Shown in pieces: positions 10,175 to 21,900 of a stretch of 64,000 bases of DNA. Origin of the DNA: Mercurialis annua (Eukaryota > Streptophyta > Magnoliopsida > Malpighiales > Euphorbiaceae); assembly GCF_937616625.2 (NCBI RefSeq), contig NC_065573.1, forward strand, positions 22,025,001-22,089,000, given 5' to 3'. Each line of letters starts with the position of its first letter. Positions within the stretch are counted from its first letter, which is position 1. The notes under the pieces are model-generated. The model was not told where the DNA came from, ran no database searches, and saw only the letters and a list, made by a program, of their open reading frames with translations. The position numbers and the translations under genes are program-made.

Positions 10175-11720
10175 TGATAGGAGTATTTTACTCCTATATT
10201 TAGGGTCGATTTTAGTCGGTTTTTATTATGTGTAGTATTGTTTTTATACATTATCTGGCGTTTTTACGTTTAATAGTGTTTGTTAGTATTTCAGTGGAAA
10301 TTAGGTGAAAACCGACTATTTGGGGCAAAATTATGGTGGATTGCGTGTACGAGTGAAAAGCGTAGCTTGCGGACGAAGGAATTGAAGTTACGAACGAGAT
10401 TGAGGATTGTTCCGTTCGAAAAAGATGAGTTCCGAACGGAAGACATGCAGAATGAGCATGAGTCCCGAACGGAAAAGCCTTGTCCCGTTCGGGACTCAAG
10501 AAGGAATCTGATATCAAAAGCTTTCGGCCAACGAGTTTTTCGAACGTGAAGGGGTTGTTCCGTTCGGAAAAGAGGAAAATTAGGCATGTCACGAACGGAA
10601 CCAAAGGCTTCCCGAACGGAACAAGAGTAAAACACGCGTGCTTCAGGATTTGATTTGGACTGAAATTCTTCTTCAACTCACAATTCCAACTCCTATTACA
10701 AATCAATTTGCAATACGAATTAGAAGACTCCGGAACTTCTCCTACTATATAAAGACCTTGTACTAGACTCAATTTAATACGTAGAATAATTTAGACTACT
10801 TTAGTTTTATTTTCATTCTCTTAAAATAGCGTTTTAGCTTCTATTTCTCAGCAGTTTATAAGTAGTTTATTATTAGTTTCTGCAAAGAACGATTGTGAAG
10901 ATTTCAAGTTTAATCTAGACGATTCTTCCGAAATTGACAACTCCGGTATTTATTGTTCTAATTATGTTTAATTCTTCATCTTCTTCTTTGTTTAATTTAA
11001 GCTTAAGCATGTGTAACTAAATCCTTTGTTCGGGGATTGATATGAACACTTAGACTAGTTTTCGAATTGGATTAGGATTCATTAAGTGAGTAAAATTGTG
11101 TTTTAATTACTAAGATTAATGCTTGAATTAATTTGATCACTTTGTTCATGATTTTGTGTTTAATTAACTAATTGAGAGATTGTTAATTAAATAGACATAG
11201 GTAATTAAAAACTTAGAGGAAAACACCGTGAGAGCGGGTTGGAATTTAGGTAGTCGTTGAGTTTGCTTCATAATTACAATTTAGTTATTTAATTCAGTTT
11301 TAATATTGTGAGAGCAAGTTAATAATTGATTAGCTAATTAGGTTGTGATTTTATTTGAATCTTTGAGGCTTGAGAGAGCGGGATTCGGTGCATTAGAATA
11401 GCTCGATTCACAATAAAATCACTAGATAAATTTTGATCCATTCTTCTACTAGTTTATTTGGAATTATCAATTCTTGAGCTTTTTACCATTATTGTTTACA
11501 AATCAATTTAATTGTTTGATTTCAGATTTTTAGTCTAATTACTTGAGTTAAATTCACTTAGATTATAATTAGTTCACACAAATCCATTTATTTTCCTACT
11601 AGCCAATTAAAGAATATTAGAAATTAGTTGTTTAGTTCATTGTTCCTTGTGGGATCGATACTTGGTCTTCCAAGTTATATTACTTGCGCGATATCGTACA
11701 CTTGCGATTATTTGCCAACA
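10175..11720 (+). repeat. 3' LTR (1546 bp)
   Basis: It begins TGATAGGAGTATTTTACTCC, a small hairpin in itself, and ends CCAACA. A TATA box (TATATAAA, 10746-10753) puts the likely RNA start near 10780. The U3 region upstream carries eight or so CCGTTCGG/CCGAACGG motifs (10405-10625) like the array at 6301-6662. The last 551 bp equal 1-551. Confidence 0.95.
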
Positions 11721-12870
11721 ACGAACCAGAAAAATAAAGAGGAAATCGCAAGCAAGAACAATGAAGTGCCTAGAGATAAGGAATAACGAATTAAACAAGA
11801 TATAAGGAGCACCACGGAAACGAGCAATTTTTAAAGTCAAAAGGTTAAAAGATAAAAGGAAATGTCATATTCAGAGAGAGAAAGCTTGAAAGAAGTTCTG
11901 TAATAGAAAATGAAAAAAGAAGAACAAGGAGAAGATGAAGTATATGCATACATAAATTTTAAGAAAATGTTATGATAAACCGAAGGATTAAAACCTTACA
12001 ATAGACAAGCATATATCAAGGATGAAGTGCATATGGAAATTATATGAACACGTATCATAGGTATGTAATCCATCATGACCACGTGATAAGTAATAAAATA
12101 AAAAGATAACTTGAAGAGACTTGCTGAGGATCTGAAAAAACTTGCCGAATAAAGCTAACAAATCAAATAAGGCATAAATAAACAGATATTAGCTTACTGC
12201 GCGGGAGATAATGATGGAACCCAATTCCACATAATAACATCATGCGTTGAGTCCTATGGGATTCACCCACCGAAGCGAACCTCAAGACTCGCAGAAAAGT
12301 AATAAGTCAAATAGAACTTAGTTCATGCTAAGTGGGACCAAATCCCACAAGACTTGTTCACTTAGAATAGAATCTATACGGATTCATCTAAAGAGCAGTG
12401 ACCGAGTTCGGTAATCATATCTGATACGAATACTCAAAATCTAGAATCTGGATACGATCCAATTACAATGCCAATAATAAATAAAATTCAAGAAGACCTA
12501 GATCTTCTAGAAGAACAATAGATATTTTCCTATTTCGAATCATATTCATATTCATATTCATATTTAAGAGTATGATCCTATTTAGAAAACTTATTCCTAA
12601 TCAAGACTCATATATTAAATAGGAACCTTTCCTATTTGAATTCATAAGCTAAATAAGAATTTCTTACTTATTTGGATTCTATAAAATATTCCTTCATGCT
12701 CACTATAAAAGAATTTGAGATGTTGCCTATGCACATATAAATTACAATTTACAAATAATACTCTCTTAAACTCAATACTGACTCAAGCATCAGAGTGCTC
12801 ATCGAACAACCACCGTTTTATCAGCAGTCTAATCTCTGTTTTGCAGGTTTGTACACGTTGAGAAGACATA
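11721..12870 (+). repeat. Older Ty3/gypsy LTR remnant hosting the Athila insertion
   Basis: There is a canonical plant TATA box (CTATAAAAG, 12703-12711), then ACTGACTCAAGCATCAGAGTG and TTTTGCAGGT (about 12777-12848), the phrase that closes many plant Ty3/gypsy LTRs. No coding sequence follows, so only an LTR fragment remains; its left part lies beyond the Athila element, outside the window. Positions 12541-12565 contain a short (ATATTC)n run. The exact end is uncertain. 12871-13271 is AT-rich with nothing recognisable. Confidence 0.55.
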
Positions 12871-13317
12871 CTCCATCCATAGTATTATAAATAATTTATT
12901 TTAATTAGTAATCTAACTCCAATAACTATCTTAATCGGTTTTTAATCATTAATTATATATTATAAAGTGAAAAGAGTAATAATGTAAATGTGTCTGTCTT
13001 TTCCATTTGTGTTTTATATATGTACAGATGGATAAATTGGATAGAAAAAGATTAAAATTATTTTTAAATTATTAAATTTTTAAATTTTTAAATTTTAAAC
13101 GATAAACGACAAATAATAATAAATAAACGCATTAAATAGATGGACGAATAAGAAAATATATAAGAGTACTAACTAAACCATCTCAAGTTCTCAACAGTCC
13201 AACAAAATTCATTGCCAAAGAAGTTTTTATGTTAAGGGAAAACAAACAAACATGTTACATATTTAAAAAATAAGTAAATTAATCCAAAGTCCTCCATATT
13301 TATTATAATTTACAATT

Positions 13318-13593
13318 GGGAAAAGGGTCATTTATACCCCTATGGTTTATCTCCAGGATCAATTAAGCCCTCAACGTCCGGAAAGGTTCAAATATGCCCC
13401 TAACGTCTTAAAATGTTGACAACTAGGACCCTAAATTTGACGCATAAATGAAACGTCAGGGGCCTGGTTGTCCAAATCGGGGGCCTGATTGTTTATTTTC
13501 TAAGACGTTAGGGGCATATTTGAACCTTTTTGTACGTTGAGGGCTTATTAGATCCTAAAGCCAAACCTTAAGGGCATAAATGACCTTTTTCCC
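13318..13593. mobile_element. Mutator-type MITE (GGGAAAAAGGTCATTTATG family), 276 bp
   Basis: The ends are inverted repeats: GGGAAAAGGGTCATTTATAC at left, and the complement of AAGGGCATAAATGACC...TTTCCC at right. The target duplication is 9 bp, TTTACAATT (13309-13317 and 13594-13602). It is a foldback with no coding capacity, nested in the element at 13272-14455. Confidence 0.88.
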
Positions 13594-13799
13594 TTTACAA
13601 TTTAATACGTCTTATTTGAATATCAAACGATTTGATATTTCAGTTTTAACTTTGTAAACACTTACGACCTTCTGTTAAAAATAGGTACCAAATCATTAAC
13701 CGAATTAAATATGAGGTAGCAAATTGTTTGAAAATGAGGTACCAAATCATTAACATAATTAAAAGTTGAGTTACCTAATCATTAACATAATTAAAAATA

Positions 13800-14303
13800 G
13801 GCCTAATCACTCAAAAAACCCTCACCTTTAATTTTTTTTTCAATTCCACCCCGACGTTGAAAATTTGTCAATTTTACCCACTTTTGAATTTTCCGTTTTC
13901 AATTGTACCCCAATTTTTTAATTTTTGTTAATTTTTTAACTTAAATGATGAAATCATTCAATTAACTAAGTTTAAACATGAAATTAAATTCTTTTTTATT
14001 CAAAAAAGTACAAATAAGTCCTTTATTTTTAAAAACTAACTAAAACCCATAATCATATTAACACTAACTTAAATTCTTAATTAATTTTACTAAATTTAAA
14101 TAAATTTTAAAAACATACAATTAATATATGCTAGACATGGAGAATGTTTTAAACAAATTTCCAAACGAAAAAGACGTTAATTTAATTTTTCAGGGTACAA
14201 TTGAAACACAAAAATTCAAAATAGGGTAAAATTGACAAATTTTCAACGTCAGGGTATAATTGAAAAGGGGCTAAAAGGTCGGGGGTTTTTAAAACATTTG
14301 ACC
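13800..14303. mobile_element. Mutator-type MITE (GGCTTAATGCC family), 504 bp
   Basis: Perfect 9-bp target duplication TTAAAAATA (13791-13799 and 14304-14312). The arms (CCCTCACCTTT...TCAATTCCACCCCGACGTTG, and its complement near 14245-14285) match the copies at 36425, 43908 and 53240. It is nested in 13272-14455. Confidence 0.87.
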
Positions 14304-14609
14304 TTAAAAATAAGATACCAAATCGTTTGAAAGTAAACAACCAATTATTAACGGAACTAGCAGAGCCCTTAATTTTTGACGGAATTAAATTGAGGTACCT
14401 ATATTTAACAGAGTGCTCATCGAACAAATATGAGGGGTCTTGGAGTATTTTTCTCTTAAAAAATTTATTATGTCACACAAAATAATATAATTTAAATTAT
14501 ATGATATTATTAAATCTTAGTAAGTTTAAAATATAAATATTTGCTAATCATTCAAACTTTTAGTGATGAATTTCCATTACATTTCCTACATAAGTTCATG
14601 ATGTTTATA

Positions 14610-14927
14610 GGTATAAATGCACGAAAAATCATCAACTTTCGCGTGTTTTTGGTATTTAACACGAACTTTTAATTTTGGCGTAAAAATACATGAACTATTA
14701 AATTTTTGCATATAAGACCAAACTTGCATTTTTTTTCAAAAAACGATGTCGTTTTAAGGCAAAAACGATGCCGTTTTAAGGGAGAAACGGTGTCGTTTTA
14801 TGCCCAAAATGATATTCGTGTATTATTACAAAAATCAGACAGTTCGTGTATTTTAATGCCAAAATTAAAAGTTTGTGTTAAATATCAAAAACACGCGAAA
14901 GTTGGTGATTTTTTATGCATTTAAACC
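14610..14927. mobile_element. Mutator-type MITE (GGTTTAAATGCACC family), 318 bp
   Basis: Perfect 9-bp target duplication ATGTTTATA (14601-14609 and 14928-14936). Inverted termini GGTATAAATGCACG and GCATTTAAACC. The centre has three near repeats of AAACGATGTCGTTTTA (14741-14800). Same family as 36275-36930. Confidence 0.88.
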
Positions 14928-16089
14928 ATGTTTATAATTCACCTCTTCAACTTCAACTTAGTACAAAATATGAAATAAGCCATTTTCAACAAAAATTATT
15001 AGAAAAGCTTATATCTTTATCATTTTGAATTAGTTCACCTCCTCTTCCTCAAAACAAATACTACAACCACTATAACATTTTTCCTGATTGTACATTCCTT
15101 TAATGAAAATTAATAAAATCATCCTGCTATTTGTGATCAAAACGATAACCTTTTATGATTCACACGTTTTGCAATTAATCCATTAAATCTTGTATTCACA
15201 CGTTTTGCAAATGAAATTACTAAATTAGAGTGCCAAATGTTGTAACATATGACTCCTTTAAAAAAACACCATCAAATAATTAAATATTAATATTTTAATT
15301 TTAAAAATATCATTTAGTAAAAAGTTGTATTTATTTATAAATTAATAAAGTAAAATAAAGTTAAAACAAAACTTTAATAAGAATTAATTTAAGATACATA
15401 TATTTTTGTTGTAAAATTAAACTATCAAAAATAGTTTTTCTTTAAATATAAAAAAAATACCATAGTTTTTACGATTTTATTTTAAAAATACATATTATAA
15501 ATTGATTCGTGAATTCCCGACTAACAAAAATAAGAAGTGTCTGTTAAAAAATATAACTCCATTACATTATGAAATTTAACTATTACCTCTTTTATAAATA
15601 AAATCTTCAACTTTAGTTTTATTGAAGACTCGCTTAACTTTATTTTTATAATTTTAATTTATTAAAAAAATTAATTGCAAATCATAGTACTAAATAATTA
15701 AAAAAACTAATTGTAGATAATAGGTTAGTTTAAATTTAGTTATCTAAAAAATTAAACATATTTATCTAAAACAATTTAAATTGCATGCATTTTTAGGTAA
15801 TAAAAATCTAATAAAAATAATTAATATAAATAAATAACTTCATCTTGTTTTAAAATTAATATCCAATTTTATGAAAATAAAATTTCAGAAAAAATACCTA
15901 TGAAAACGTGGTACATGATTACTTAAGTTTTTGTTATATAATACGTCGTTTTATTTTTATTTGGTAGGGTGTTGAGTATACCAAAAATGAAATTTTGAGG
16001 ATTTAATTAGAATAAACTTGAAGGATCCAATTATAAAAATATATAATAATAGACTTTTTTTTGTTTATCAGACTTAACGTGTGCTCCTT
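14928..16089. other. AT-rich intergenic DNA, no gene seen
   Basis: No coding sequence recognised. TTCACACGTTTTGCAA occurs twice (about 15160 and 15195). From about 15420 the sequence aligns with 36205 onward, the left end of the segmental duplication. Confidence 0.6.
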
Positions 16090-16350
16090 TTTTTTTGAGG
16101 GGTGATGAGGGAACCCACGACGGAGCCCGACCATCTTTAGAGCGGAGCCCGATCATCTGAGTAAACTCTCGAAGAGGCTAGTCTCGCTATCCCACCGCTC
16201 AAACCTCCCATTTAATAGGTTTTTTTTAACAATTCATCCATAAATGCTTACAATAAGTTCCATTTGTGGGATATAAAATTCAAATCTTGATTTTTTTAAG
16301 TCTCATATTTACTGTCCACACTTGTGACCAATTGAGTCAACTTTGAATAT
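16090..16350 (-). mobile_element. SINE-like insertion(s), degenerate
   Basis: This stretch is missing from the duplicated copy B, which runs directly from GCTCCTTTT into the shared sequence (about 37397). Read on the minus strand it has tRNA-like phrases (GACTCAATTGGTCACAAGTG, and AAGATTTGAATTT resembling a B box) and T-runs on the plus strand (16088, 16222, 16296) suggesting A-tails. It may be two adjoining SINEs. Boundaries are approximate. Confidence 0.4.
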
Positions 16351-17079
16351 TGATAAATGCTTCCGACATCCGTTATTCAGGGATTAATTGATGACAAAAT
16401 TAAAGGTTTAGGAATGTAATTAAACAAAAGAAAAGTTGGAGAACTTAATCACAAAACAGTAAAAGTTAAAGGATCTCGTTTTGCGTTTTACCAATTAGCT
16501 TCTATACTATGTTTCTTTTTAACATTATCAACAAACCCAATTCCATTTTTCATATTATTTCATTCATTTTTTTGCCCATTGATATAGCTTTCTTTTCCTT
16601 CCTCATAATGAAAAACTTGATGGTAACACCTCAACGCCAAAATCAATAAAGACTTGTTCAAACCAGGCAATATCGACAAGTCAAAAGCAATGTTTTGAAA
16701 ACCGGACCGGACCGGCCGGTCGGACCGGATTAACCGGGAACCGGCTGGATGTCCGGTTCGGTTTTCTGTTAAAATCGGAATATTAAAAACCGGTCAAAAC
16801 CGGTCAAAAACCGGATTTGACCGGAAAAACCGGATTTTGCCCAAAAATCGGACAAATCCGGTTTTTAATAAAATAGGCAAAAAAACACTTTTTTTGGCTA
16901 GAAAGTACATTTGTGGCCCCTACCATGTGTGTCTTTTCCTTCTCTCACCCATGTGCATTGATTTTTCTCTCTCATATTAATTACTCTTACTATTTTCTCT
17001 CTCACATGTCATTTTAACTTTTATGAAATAAAATTTTCACTAAAAAAAACACCAACTCTCTCTAATATTATTATATACT

Positions 17080-20000
17080 TGTAATACCCCGTAGAATTTT
17101 TTAGTGTTTATTTTCGTGTGTGTCCGATTTTAATTAATTAGGACCTCGAAAATAGTGAATAAATTCACGTGATGAATTTATAAGGGTGAAAATGTGATTT
17201 GCTATGTGTTTGCCTTAAATGTGATTTTTGGCAATTTTACGTGTTAAAAGTGAATTTTGCGATTTTTCACTAAAAACCGTAAAAATAATTATTTTAAATA
17301 TTTTTAAAGGCCCAAAAATATTTTAACTCAGCCCATATGATATGATTTAATGTTTTTTAATATTTGGTAAAGTTGAAATTATTTTGCCCCTAGAGTTCGA
17401 ATTATTTACAAGAATGCCATAATGGCAAACTTGTAAATAATTGAAACATGATTTAATATCTAGATATTTTCTCTACTTAAACTTGGTGCCCAAGTTAATC
17501 CATCATCTTCTTCATTTTGTGGGTGCCGAATACTCCATAGCTCCCAACACAAAACCTTATACTTTTATTTTCTCTCAAAACTTTCTTCACGAAAATTGTC
17601 GGGAATATTGCGTAGATCGTGTATGTGTGTTTGCATGTTCGTTTGAGGTATAATTTCAAGCTCAAAACCTTACTTTTAGTTGCTGATGTTGGTTAAGTGT
17701 TAGAAACATGCATAGGATGGTTTATATGTGATGTTTGATGGTTGATTAACTAGTTTTAGTAATTGTTTATATGGGTTTCGGTTTTTAAATAATTTTTCCG
17801 TGAAAATTAAATTATTTATTTAAATTTCTGGGCTGATCTATATGTTGAGATTTATATATGCTTTAAAGTGTAATTTTTGTGGATTAAAAATGTTAATTAA
17901 TTCGGGTGTTAATTTAAAGGTTTGAAATTCGATTTTTAATTGTTTTAAAGCTTAAAAATAGCTTAAAATGGTAAATAAAGGGATTTTTAATTTCTGGAAA
18001 TAATTTTATTTATGGATGAGTTATATTTGTGGTTGATGTTAATTAAATGGTTGATGGTGAATTTTTAGCGGTTTAATAATCGGGTTTAATTTTTAATAAC
18101 TCTATTCGGCTAAAATTTGTGGAAAAAGGGTAAAACTGTCATTTTAAATTCTGGGCAGAAACTATTTATGAAAAAATTTATGAAATATGTTTGATAATTA
18201 TTTGTGGAGTTTAAATGATTTTTGTGTAGTGTTTTGGTGGTTTAATAATCGGTTTTGATTATTAATTGTTTAATCGGTTTTAAATTATTAAAACCATGAA
18301 AAAATAATTTATTGTGATTTAGGGGCTGCTGTTTTTAAAATATTAAATTAAAATATGTATTGGTTGATTTTTGGGTGATTAAAATTGTGTAAAAATAATT
18401 TTTGAACGTTTTAACGGTTTTTAAAGCTCATCGGAGTTTGACCGGAATCCGGTGACCGGAATTTGGTGACTGGAGTGATCAAACCATAGTTGGGATTCTG
18501 AGTTTGAGATTTGATGATTTATTGAATTTGGTTGGATTTGGACTTGATTGTCAAAATTTAAAGTTTTAGGTTTAAAATGTATTTTTTTAAAAAAATAAAG
18601 GACCAATCAGTATTTTAACCATATTTCCAGATTTTTGATGTGTATAATCTGATGTGAAATGATTTTGAGAATTTTAAAGAATTTTGAAAGAATTGAATAT
18701 GTTTGCCGAAAACTAGAGTTTTTGAGTTAAATTGTATTTTTTCCAATATTGAGGGATTACATGGTATGTTAGCCAAAGATTCCAGATTATGCAAGTTAAT
18801 AATCTGAGATAAAATGATTTTGTTGATTTTGAAATTTATTGATTTACGAAAGGACCTAAATGGTCAATTTTGAAAAGTTTGAGGGTATTTTGGTATTTTA
18901 ACCAAAAATGGAATTTAAGCTAATGCGGGGCTGTTTTAATAAATTTAAATAAATAACCTTGTAGTGGAAAGTATTATTCTATATAAAGAAATATATTTTA
19001 TATATTAAAGTATATTCATAAAAAATGAAATATTTAAATGAATATTTCTGAAAAATGGTTTTATGTGTAAAAAGAGATAAGTAAAGAAAAAATGACATGA
19101 ATAAAAATATAGAGTTATTAAATAAGGAATAAGATGGTATAGAGTTAATTTTAGAGTTAGGATTTTATTAATTAAGAGAATTAATATTTTTAATCCTAAC
19201 TAGATTCGACAAGTTGTCGAGCTACCGAGTCGGAGGACCAAGGGAATTAACGGAGTTGTTTAAATGAGCATTGACGGAGTAATACCGTAGTTAAACGGTT
19301 TCTGTGAGTACATGTTTTTACATTTCGGTATTCGTAAAGTCTCATATTTTAACATACTGTGTGATATATGTGTTGCGGTGTTATATGTTTACATGCCTTG
19401 TATGGATGTATGTTTTATGTATATACTATATGTATATATTATTTTGATATACAAAGGTACACACATAGTTTTGAGAATTATTATGCATTTGCTTATGCTT
19501 GAATGTGTGTTACATCGGTTGGCTGTGCTATCGATGTCAGATTATGTGTGTGTGTGTTACATCGGTTGGCTTCGCTATCGATGTCAGGAATGTGTGTGTG
19601 TGTTACATCGGTTGGCTTCGCTATCGATGTCAGTTTATGTGTGTGTGTTACATCGGTTGGCTTCGCTATCGATGTCAGTTTATGTGTGTGTGTTACATCG
19701 GTTGGCTTCGCTATCGATGTCAGGAATTTGTGTGTGTGTTACATCGGTTGGCTTCGCTATCGATGTCAGGTGAATATGGTTGATCGGTTGGCTGTGCTAT
19801 CGGTCCCATAATATTTTGTGTGTGTGTGTTACATCGGTTGGCTTCGCTATCGATGTCAGTTTATGTGTGTGTGTGTTACATCGGTTGGCTTCGCAATCGA
19901 TGTCAGTTTATGTGTGTGTGTTACATCGGTTGGCTTCGCTATCGATGTCAGGAATGTGTATGTGTGTTACATCGGTTGGCTTCGCTATCGATGTCAGGTG

Positions 20001-20933
20001 AATATGGTTGATCGGTTGGCTGTGCTATCGGTCCCATAATATTTTGTGTGTGTGTGTTACATCGGTTGGCTTCGCTATCGATGTCAGTTTATGTGTGTGT
20101 GTGTTACATCGGTTGGCTTCGCTATCGATGTCAGTTTATGTGTGTGTGTTACATCGGTTGGCTTCGCTATCGATGTCAGGAATGTGGGTGTGTGTTAGAT
20201 CGGTTGGCTGTGCTATCGGTCTCAGGTGAATAAGGTTGATCGGTTGGCTGTGCTATCGGTCCCTTAAGATTTATGTATGTTGTGGATATGGTTGATCGGT
20301 TGGCTGTGCTATCGGTCCCATAAGATTATGCATGTATGATGTGTTGATAAGTTTCGCCATCAATGTAGATGGACGAATTTAAGAAATGTGGTTTAATTTA
20401 AAGGTCAACGTATATGGTTGACATTCTTTGATATTGAAGTCTTGATTGAAATATGTTATGTGTGAGCTCAGGCTTCAATTGTTTTAAAGATGTTTTCAAA
20501 GGATTTCGAAAATACATAAAGTTATTTTAAATATAAAACGGTTTTTAACTTTATGAAATATTTATTTGTAACGGCATGAACTCACCAGTATATCTGACCC
20601 ACGTTGTGGAATTATTTTTCAGGAAAGCTGGTCCGATTTTGATGAAGGCTTCCGAACGTTTATTTCTCGGAAGTCTACTTTGATAAAAGACTGTAAAGAA
20701 GGTTTTAAGTTCTAGTTGTCCGCAGTAGACTAGTATAGTCTTATTGTATTTAAATGTTTTAAAGCACATTTAAAACTCTGATGTTTTATCTCATCAGTTA
20801 TTTAATAAATGTTTCATACATTTCTATTTTCAAAGCGAAAAATTTATAGTGTTTTTCAGGCTTGCTACGGGTTTCGGAGCAACCACTCCCATTCCCTAGC
20901 GCCGGTCTCGACTCGAGATTTCGGGTCGTGACA
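17080..20933 (+). repeat. 5' LTR, 3854 bp
   Basis: Starts TGTAATACCCCGTAG, ends CGGGTCGTGACA. A TATA-like CTATATAAAG at 18979-18988 would place the hairpin minisatellite (19509-20320) inside the transcript leader; this start site is a guess. Small ORFs in it (17441-17653, 19312-20233) have no recognisable homology. Confidence 0.95.
19509..20335 (+). repeat. Minisatellite of about 18 hairpin-forming units in the 5' LTR
   Basis: Units of about 41-56 bp consist of a (TG)n spacer and a 26-bp core. The common core has arms ACATCG and CGATGT around GT-TGGC-TTC-GCTA-T, so an outer 6-bp and an inner 4-bp stem can form. A second core type (units near 19784, 20010, 20198, 20237, 20294) has GATCG...CGGTC arms and loop TGT. 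The inner stem is unchanged and the outer stem is kept by a C-G to G-C swap plus a G-T wobble. All three forward frames stay open through the array only because of the repeat composition. Confidence 0.9.
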
Positions 20934-20937
20934 AAGG

Positions 20938-20949
20938 TGGTATCAGAGC
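20938..20949 (+). other. Primer-binding site, tRNA-Met
   Basis: TGGTATCAGAGC, complementary to the 3' end of plant initiator tRNA-Met, lies 4 bp after the 5' LTR. The match ends after 12 bases. Confidence 0.85.
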
Positions 20950-21900
20950 AGTTGGTCCAGTTACCTCTGCTAATATGTGAATTGAGTGCAGTTGGTCAGA
21001 GATACCACTGCTAGTTGTGTAGATGTTGTATGTACCTAGGAGCAATATACAATGTCACTAGGTTAAGTTAGGAATTACTGCGGATTATAGGATTTCCAGT
21101 CATGTCTTTTAAACGTTTTCATCGGTTTTTCAAATGATTTTCAAAACGTCCTTTCCTATGTGTGGTATCAGGATATGAGTTAAATGTGTGTGTTAGCACA
21201 ATATATGTTTGTGGTTACTCGAGTAAGCATTACGCTTTCGAGTATATAGTCTGCGAGGAGTTGTATACTCTCGAGACTCATATTATCTATGAAATGTGTG
21301 TTTATTATGAGTATGATTGATTGATTGATGTGGTATGTTTATAGCGTAATCACTGAAAGGAGTGATATGCTTTCGAATGTGATAAAGTCTGCGTAGAGAG
21401 ATATACTCACGAGACTTGCGTTATGTGCTTTAGCCGAGAATTCCTAAATGAGTTGATTATCATTAGGATATGGCTTATATGTATGACATATGGTGATATG
21501 TGCGTTGTGAATTGTTTAATTGAATGATTATATGTTTTGATTGTTGTTTAGTCTACGTAGAGTAGTACACTCTCGAGGCTTATGGTATGTGTTATGATGG
21601 AGTAAATCATAAATGAATTGGGTTTTCTTTGAACCTAATTTTTATGTATTGGTGATGGCTATGATATGATTATGTGCATGTAATGTGATTGATTGTTGTG
21701 TGCATGCAATGGAATAGTGTATACGAAACGTATAGAACACATGAATTATAGCCATATATGAAATAGACAAATGAAATTGTTATTATAGCCTAATACGTAA
21801 AGTAAGAATGAGACGCGACTACGTATACGATAAAAACTTTGCGAACATGATACGTATATCATGTTATTAAGAATGTGTTTAGATTTCTTTGTGCCTTAGA
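20950..21900 (+). other. Leader of the LARD-like element
   Basis: Noncoding. It holds three degenerate repeats of a phrase containing AGTCTGCG...AGAG...TACTCTCGAGACT (about 21248-21280, 21387-21410, 21550-21575). No ORF precedes the gag start at 21901. Confidence 0.5.

Larger units (their letters stand above)
1..11720 (+). mobile_element. Athila-type Ty3/gypsy LTR retrotransposon (left end outside window)
   Basis: The element is ordered partial 5' LTR, tRNA-Asp primer-binding site, gag-pol ORF, 1-kb spacer, second ORF, 1.7-kb noncoding tail, polypurine tract and full 3' LTR. The tRNA-Asp primer site and an extra ORF between integrase and the 3' LTR are the arrangement known for Athila/Calypso elements; clade assignment is inferred from these. 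The 551 bp of 5' LTR that are visible look identical to the matching part of the 3' LTR, and gag-pol has no stop, so the insertion is recent and possibly autonomous. The bases after the 3' LTR are ACGAA, the expected 5-bp target duplication, but the left copy lies outside the window. The target is an older LTR (11721-12870). Confidence 0.93.
13272..14455. mobile_element. Mutator-type MITE (GAGCAAATTAC family) split by two other MITEs
   Basis: A 9-bp direct repeat TTAAAAAAT flanks it (13263-13271 and 14456-14464). The termini (AAGTAAATTAATCC and GGAGTATTTTTCTC) and the internal phrases GGTACCAAATC and AACGATTTG match the intact copy at 59680-60076. Subtracting the two nested elements and their target duplications leaves about 386 bp, close to the 397 bp of the intact copy. 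Confidence 0.75.

Noticed and set aside
16688..16880. CCGG-rich block as a promoter or CpG island
   Set aside because: It is the subterminal repeat of an hAT element, mirrored at 27708-27787 with an 8-bp target duplication.
19312..20233. Several overlapping open frames of 60-153 codons with CVLHRLASLSMS-type repeats
   Set aside because: They are the three forward frames of the noncoding LTR minisatellite, open because of repeat composition; no start context or homology supports translation. The same holds for 25622-26543.
19509..20335. CRISPR-like array of regularly spaced repeats
   Set aside because: Plant LTR context, spacers are low-complexity (TG)n rather than unique, and the repeats vary; it is a minisatellite.
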